Source: Candidatus Aenigmatarchaeota archaeon
Lineage (GTDB): Archaea; Aenigmatarchaeota; Aenigmatarchaeia; QMZP01
Reading direction: 5' to 3'
DNA length: 15,508 nt
NCBI GenBank assembly: GCA_016202785.1
Contig: JACQOC010000107.1
Coordinates: 1 to 15,508, forward strand
Below, piece by piece: positions 12,470 through 15,508 of the stretch. The notes under the pieces were generated by a model. It saw nothing but the letters and a program-made list of their open reading frames with translations. It searched no databases and was not told where the DNA came from. The translations under genes and the position numbers were made by a program. Position 1 is the stretch's first letter, and the number at the start of each line of letters is the position of its first letter.

Positions 12470-12975
12470 TGGAACCTGGGCGCGAACGGCAGGGCCATGC
12501 GCGTCAGCTGCCTGATTTCATATTCCGGCTTCTCCGGATGGCGCAAGTGCATGAGCTCGTGGGCCAGCACCTCCTCGAAGTCGTTGCCTAGCAAGTCATT
12601 CGCGATCTCAATCAGTCCGTAGGCTGGGAAACACCGGCCTAGCACGTGGCTGCCCAACCGGTGCCTGGGCACTTTCCGCACCCGGGCGCCGGACATGTAC
12701 GGGTTGGGCACCATCGGCGCATAGAAGCCGTAGTGGCGGAACTCGTGCTGGCTTCCTGCAAGACTGTCTTCCAGGTCTTGGTCGTCAGTGAAATTGGTCC
12801 AGTCTTCCCAGCTTACCGACCACCGGCCTTTGCCCTTCTGCTGCTCCGCATCGAGCTGCAGGCCGTGGAACGGCGCGCAGAAATACTCGTCTTCTAGCGG
12901 CACGTACCGCGCGATGGCCGCTTCCAAGGAACTGGACAGGTCCTGCCAGGCGACATACGGGGCATATTGCGCCAT
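12466..12975 (-). CDS. Predicted small HExxH zinc metalloprotein, possible peptidase
   Basis: The 169-residue protein carries a zincin motif, HELMH (His 139, Glu 140, His 143), in VLAHELMHLRHPEKPEYEIRQ. Glu 151 or Glu 153 in EYEIR could be the third zinc ligand. This gives a gluzincin-like arrangement at the C-terminus, like that of the small archaeal minigluzincins or SprT-like proteins. It lacks the longer downstream domain of full peptidases. The N-terminal two thirds are unfamiliar and rich in aromatic and acidic residues (EDEYFCAPFHG, RWSVSWEDWTNFTDDQDLED). No signal peptide is present. It lies 29 bases after the DRG GTPase on the same strand, without a clear TATA box of its own, so it is probably the second gene of that unit. 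Its last codons overlap the convergent gene by four bases. Peptidase activity is inferred from the motif only. Confidence 0.7.
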   Translation of the reverse strand: MAQYAPYVAWQDLSSSLEAAIARYVPLEDEYFCAPFHGLQLDAEQQKGKGRWSVSWEDWTNFTDDQDLEDSLAGSQHEFRHYGFYAPMVPNPYMSGARVRKVPRHRLGSHVLGRCFPAYGLIEIANDLLGNDFEEVLAHELMHLRHPEKPEYEIRQLTRMALPFAPRFH

Positions 12976-13004
12976 CTTGATGCTTGGCCCGGCAGCTAGA
13001 AAAC

Positions 13005-14084
13005 CTAGCGCTTGTGCAATTCCACGATGTCCCGGTCCAGCAGCTTGTGGTCAATGCCTTTCTTCTGGCCGGCGAAGGACGCCGACCTGCCCCACACCCG
13101 GGCAAAGGCAAATTCCTTGGCCATCTCCTTGTGCAAGCGGCTGGCCACGTCCAGCACCGTGCAGCCGATCCGCATTATCAGCGGCTCTTTCAGGTCCGGC
13201 TCCTGGCCGATTTTCTTGAGGTAGATGCGCGCCAGCCCGAGCTTCGACCAGATCGCTTCCTTCAGCATGCCTAGATTCTTCTTATCCTTGGCTGAGATTG
13301 CGATCCAGCCTGGCTCCAGCCTGGCGCTGACAGCGTCCATCTTGTTCACCACTACTAGCGAAGGGACGTACACGCGGTTGGCCATCAGGAAATCGACCAG
13401 CTGGTCGGCCGTTATGTCTTCCCTTATAATGACGTCCGCGTTCAGTATCCGGAACTCCTTGAGCACGCTTTCGACGGTTTTCGCGTCCAGCCTGGACTTG
13501 CGGGTGAAGGAAACCGCTAGCCCGCCGGTCGTCTTCTTCATCAACCGAATTTCCGGCAGCCGCTGGTCGATGCGGAAGCCGGCTTCGTAAAGCTCTTTGC
13601 GGATCAGGCCCAGCTGCCAAGCTATGTCCTTGGTGACGTCCACCATCAGCAGCACCATGTCGGCCTGCCGTGCCGCCGACAGCACTTTCTTGCCAGCCCC
13701 TTTGCCGCGGCTGGCGCCTTCGATGATGCCGGGGATGTCCAGCACTTGGATGCGCGCGCCGTTATGCTCCAGCATGCCCGGGATGACATCGAGCGTGGTG
13801 AAATCGTAGGCGGCGGTTTTGGATTCGGCGTTGGTGATGGCGTTGATGAGCGTGGATTTTCCCACTGACGGCATGCCGACCAAAAGCACGGTAGCGTCGC
13901 CCTGCTTCTTGACCGAGAACACAACGCCGGCCTTGCCCTTCTTGCTACCGGCTCCAGACTGCTGCAGTTCCTTGAGTTTGGCTAGTTTGGCCTTGAGCAT
14001 GCCAATGTGCTTCTGAGTGGCCTTGTTGTATGGGGTCGAGGTTATCTCCTCTTCTAATTCTTTTATTTCGTTCTCGATGGCCAT
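13005..14084 (-). CDS. DRG-family GTPase with TGS domain
   Basis: DRG proteins are ribosome-associated GTPases of the Obg-related group, found in archaea and eukaryotes. The 359 residues fit the family. The N-terminal coiled helix (about 1-45, IENEIKELEEEI) is typical of DRG. G1 is GMPSVGKS (70-77), G2 centres on FTT (95-97), G3 is DIPG (116-119), G4 is NKMD (247-250) and G5 is SAK (264-266). An S5-like insertion sits within the G domain (about 155-240), as in other DRGs. The TGS domain, which in this family is thought to bind RNA or ribosomes, occupies about 290-357, ending GIDHKLLDRDIVELHKR. The open frame continues 47 codons upstream into the asparaginase gene, but the conserved start MAIENEI is at 14084, and a TATA-like box about 25 bases before it supports that choice. 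The metalloprotein gene follows. Confidence 0.95.
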   Translation of the reverse strand: MAIENEIKELEEEITSTPYNKATQKHIGMLKAKLAKLKELQQSGAGSKKGKAGVVFSVKKQGDATVLLVGMPSVGKSTLINAITNAESKTAAYDFTTLDVIPGMLEHNGARIQVLDIPGIIEGASRGKGAGKKVLSAARQADMVLLMVDVTKDIAWQLGLIRKELYEAGFRIDQRLPEIRLMKKTTGGLAVSFTRKSRLDAKTVESVLKEFRILNADVIIREDITADQLVDFLMANRVYVPSLVVVNKMDAVSARLEPGWIAISAKDKKNLGMLKEAIWSKLGLARIYLKKIGQEPDLKEPLIMRIGCTVLDVASRLHKEMAKEFAFARVWGRSASFAGQKKGIDHKLLDRDIVELHKR

Positions 14085-14104
14085 ACAATAAATGGCCGGC
14101 CCTG

Positions 14105-14112
14105 CATAAAAG
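14105..14112 (-). promoter_or_regulatory. TATA-like box for the DRG GTPase gene
   Basis: On the minus strand this reads CTTTTATG, centred about 25 bases before the ATG at 14084. It lies in the 32-base gap and the end of the asparaginase spacer. Confidence 0.45.
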
Positions 14113-14116
14113 CAGT

Positions 14117-15223
14117 CTAGGCTTTGGCCTTTTCCATGGGCGGCGTGACCTCGTTGGCAAAGCTTGTCTTCATGGCCTTGCGGAAATCCTGGATGTTGGA
14201 GCAGACACCGTTGCCGATCAGCCACCGCACCTTGACGTCCACCGCGACGTCGGTATGGTCGTAGCAGGCGATGCCGCCGGCCTTGATGGCCTCAAACCCG
14301 GTCTCATAGGTCGTGGCGACCGCGCTGCCGCCGACGAACTTGGTGGTGATGAAGATCGGCGTCACGTATTCCTCGGTCGCCTGCCGGATCATTGGTATCA
14401 GGCTGTACTCGCCTTCCGAGCAGACGTTGCCCTCACCCAGCGACTTCAATATCAGCGCTGACACCCCGCCGCCGGTTATGAATCCCAGAACCACGCTCGG
14501 TTCGATGCCGGGTGCCAACTCGAAGCTGACGATGCCTTTCCCGAACTTAGGCGCGATGCTAAGCTTTTCCGCCGCATCTTTCTTGCTCTTGAGTAGATGC
14601 TTGTATAAGTGTACACCTTTCGCGTTGATGTCGCCGACGTCCGGATAGGACGGCGACTTGAATGCGTCAAAATCCTTCTCGCTCACCTTGAGCGCCCGGC
14701 AGCCCAACATGATCCGGTTCCAAAAATTGACCATGACATCTGCTATATCCTCTTCCATGGCGGCCTCGACGATGCGGAACAGGTTCTCCAAATTGAAGCG
14801 CCCGTCGCCACCCTCCTGGTAGATCGGGTTCTGGCCGCCGGTGACGCATACTGGTATGCGCAGGCCGCTCTTGCCCGGCACTTTGCCGTGCAACGCCAAG
14901 GCGAGCGCCGTCGCCGTATAGGCCAAGGTGTCGGTACCGTGCGCAATCGCCACCGCATCGTATTTCTCATCATCCTGCGCCTTCTTGACCCGGAAGATGA
15001 GCTTCTCCCAGTCGTTCGGCGTCATGTTGGTGCTGTCTTTAGTGGTGACCAGCTCGAAATTTATGTCAATCCGGTCCTTGAACTTGTGGATTATCGGATC
15101 ACAAACTTTCTGGAAGTCCTTGCCGTCCTTGGGCGAAACCAAAACCACGCTGCCGTCGCGCATCTCCGGCTGCTGGCCGATGGTGCCGCCATTGTAGAGG
15201 AATAGGACTTTTTTCTTGGCCAT
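14117..15223 (-). CDS. Type I L-asparaginase-like amidohydrolase
   Basis: Hydrolyses L-asparagine to aspartate and ammonia. The 368 residues carry the family signatures: YNGGTIG (10-16, nucleophile Thr 14), DSTNMTP (63-69) and HGTDT (95-99, Thr 97 and Asp 98). RALKVSEKDFDAF supplies the probable catalytic lysine. TGGQNPIYQEGGDGRFNLENL is also conserved. The first catalytic loop is at residue 10, so the extra N-terminal domain of GatD (archaeal amidotransferase subunit) is absent. GatD would be longer, and no GatE neighbour is visible. I therefore read it as a stand-alone asparaginase. It lacks a signal peptide, so it is probably cytoplasmic. An in-frame ATG at 15265 would add 14 residues unlike the family; ATG 15223 is preferred on TATA spacing and homology. 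It is divergent from top6B. Confidence 0.9.
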   Translation of the reverse strand: MAKKKVLFLYNGGTIGQQPEMRDGSVVLVSPKDGKDFQKVCDPIIHKFKDRIDINFELVTTKDSTNMTPNDWEKLIFRVKKAQDDEKYDAVAIAHGTDTLAYTATALALALHGKVPGKSGLRIPVCVTGGQNPIYQEGGDGRFNLENLFRIVEAAMEEDIADVMVNFWNRIMLGCRALKVSEKDFDAFKSPSYPDVGDINAKGVHLYKHLLKSKKDAAEKLSIAPKFGKGIVSFELAPGIEPSVVLGFITGGGVSALILKSLGEGNVCSEGEYSLIPMIRQATEEYVTPIFITTKFVGGSAVATTYETGFEAIKAGGIACYDHTDVAVDVKVRWLIGNGVCSNIQDFRKAMKTSFANEVTPPMEKAKA

Positions 15224-15248
15224 CAAAGACACCGAAGAGGTCGGAATG

Positions 15249-15256
15249 ATTATATG
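15249..15256 (-). promoter_or_regulatory. TATA-like box for the asparaginase gene
   Basis: On the minus strand this reads CATATAAT, centred about 29 bases before the ATG at 15223. An alternative box, AAGCTTAATAATC at about 15266-15278, would give a short leader. Confidence 0.4.
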
Positions 15257-15303
15257 AAACTGCATGATTATTAAGCTTTGGTCTGGCAGGAAATTGCCGC
15301 TCG

Positions 15304-15313
15304 CCTATATAAG
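15304..15313. promoter_or_regulatory. Alternative TATA box in the asparaginase/top6B spacer
   Basis: CCTATATAAG is the best textbook TATA match in the spacer but sits about 50 bases before the top6B ATG at 15359, giving a leader of about 25 bases. The TATATA core is palindromic and could also serve the asparaginase side with a longer leader. Confidence 0.35.
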
Positions 15314-15327
15314 AGGCCCGCTGCCAT

Positions 15328-15337
15328 TATTAAAAAT
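15328..15337 (+). promoter_or_regulatory. TATA-like box for top6B
   Basis: TATTAAAAAT is centred about 26 bases before the ATG at 15359, the spacing seen for most genes in this window. Confidence 0.45.
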
Positions 15338-15358
15338 TGAATTTTGCGTCTGGAAATT

Positions 15359-15508
15359 ATGGCTGACCAAAAATCCGAGCAGCAAAAGGAGATAGCGCAG
15401 GCCCGCGAGATCTCGGTCAGCGAGTTCTTCGAGAAGAACCGGCACCTGCTCGGCTACGACAACAAGATCAAAGCGCTGCTGATGATCGTCAAGGAAGCGG
15501 TCGACAAC
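15359..15508 (+). CDS. top6B: DNA topoisomerase VI subunit B, N-terminal part (gene runs off the window)
   Basis: Topoisomerase VI relaxes and decatenates DNA by ATP-driven double-strand passage; subunit B is the GHKL ATPase. Only the first 50 codons are present. After a charged leader of about 18 residues, the protein has SVSEFFEKNRHLLGYDNKIKAL at about 20-41, then LLMIVKEAVDN at the window edge. FFEKNxHxLGxD and VKEAVDN, the N-box with the magnesium-binding Asn of the GHKL fold, are diagnostic for Top6B. The ATG at 15359 is the only sensible start. The gene is divergent from the asparaginase gene; 135 bases separate the two starts. Confidence 0.95.
   Translation, partial: MADQKSEQQKEIAQAREISVSEFFEKNRHLLGYDNKIKALLMIVKEAVDN

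Noticed and set aside
14085..14225. N-terminal extension of the DRG GTPase into the asparaginase gene
   Set aside because: DRG proteins start with the coiled helix seen at MAIENEI, and the extension overlaps asparaginase coding sequence.
14117..15265. Asparaginase gene read as gatD
   Set aside because: The N-terminal domain that precedes the catalytic part in GatD is absent and no gatE is adjacent.
1..15508. tRNA, rRNA, CRISPR array, insertion sequence or prophage
   Set aside because: No cloverleaf, regularly spaced repeats, transposase or integrase was seen on reading both strands by eye; a covariance-model scan would be the decisive check.

Overview
The window reads as a chromosome segment of a fairly GC-rich archaeon. 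Evidence for Archaea: an archaeal-type FtsZ start, an Lhr-type helicase, type II (archaeal) glyceraldehyde-3-phosphate dehydrogenase, a long SlyD-like FKBP, a DRG-type GTPase with TGS domain, topoisomerase VI subunit B, and TATA-like boxes placed about 24-29 bases before the start codons. Tight spacing, and a HxH-rich exported protein of a kind I associate with DPANN-like genomes, hint at that group. The lineage cannot be fixed from this window.

Layout. Bases 1-159 hold the start of ftsZ (minus). A small winged-helix gene (311-577, plus) diverges from it and is bracketed by copies of an 18-base motif; a third copy lies on the ftsZ side. Next come an FKBP prolyl isomerase (586-1299, minus), a small exported protein (1369-1962, plus) and a 369-residue unknown (2029-3138, minus). 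The Lhr helicase follows (3193-6039, minus) and is broken by one in-frame TAA. A methyltransferase and cysteinyl-tRNA synthetase form a pair (6083-8195, minus). Phosphoglycerate kinase and GAPDH form a second pair (8268-10525, minus) with an ATGA overlap.

From 10623 to 11874 (plus) is a three-gene cluster that looks like an envelope redox or metal module: an exported protein with three HxH pairs, a C2H2 zinc finger-membrane-thioredoxin fusion, and a 51-residue Cys-rich protein. It ends in a hairpin-T tract. Then come an unrecognised protein (11909-12469, plus), a convergent HExxH metalloprotein (12466-12975, minus), a DRG GTPase (13005-14084, minus), an L-asparaginase (14117-15223, minus) and the start of top6B (15359 onward, plus).

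Most genes are housekeeping. The points most worth a second look are the regulator bracketed by the 18-base motif, the single stop codon inside Lhr, the redox/metal cluster, and the regular TATA-to-ATG spacing, which suggests largely leaderless mRNAs. No tRNA, rRNA, CRISPR array or insertion sequence was seen. No stretch over 300 bases lacks a gene.
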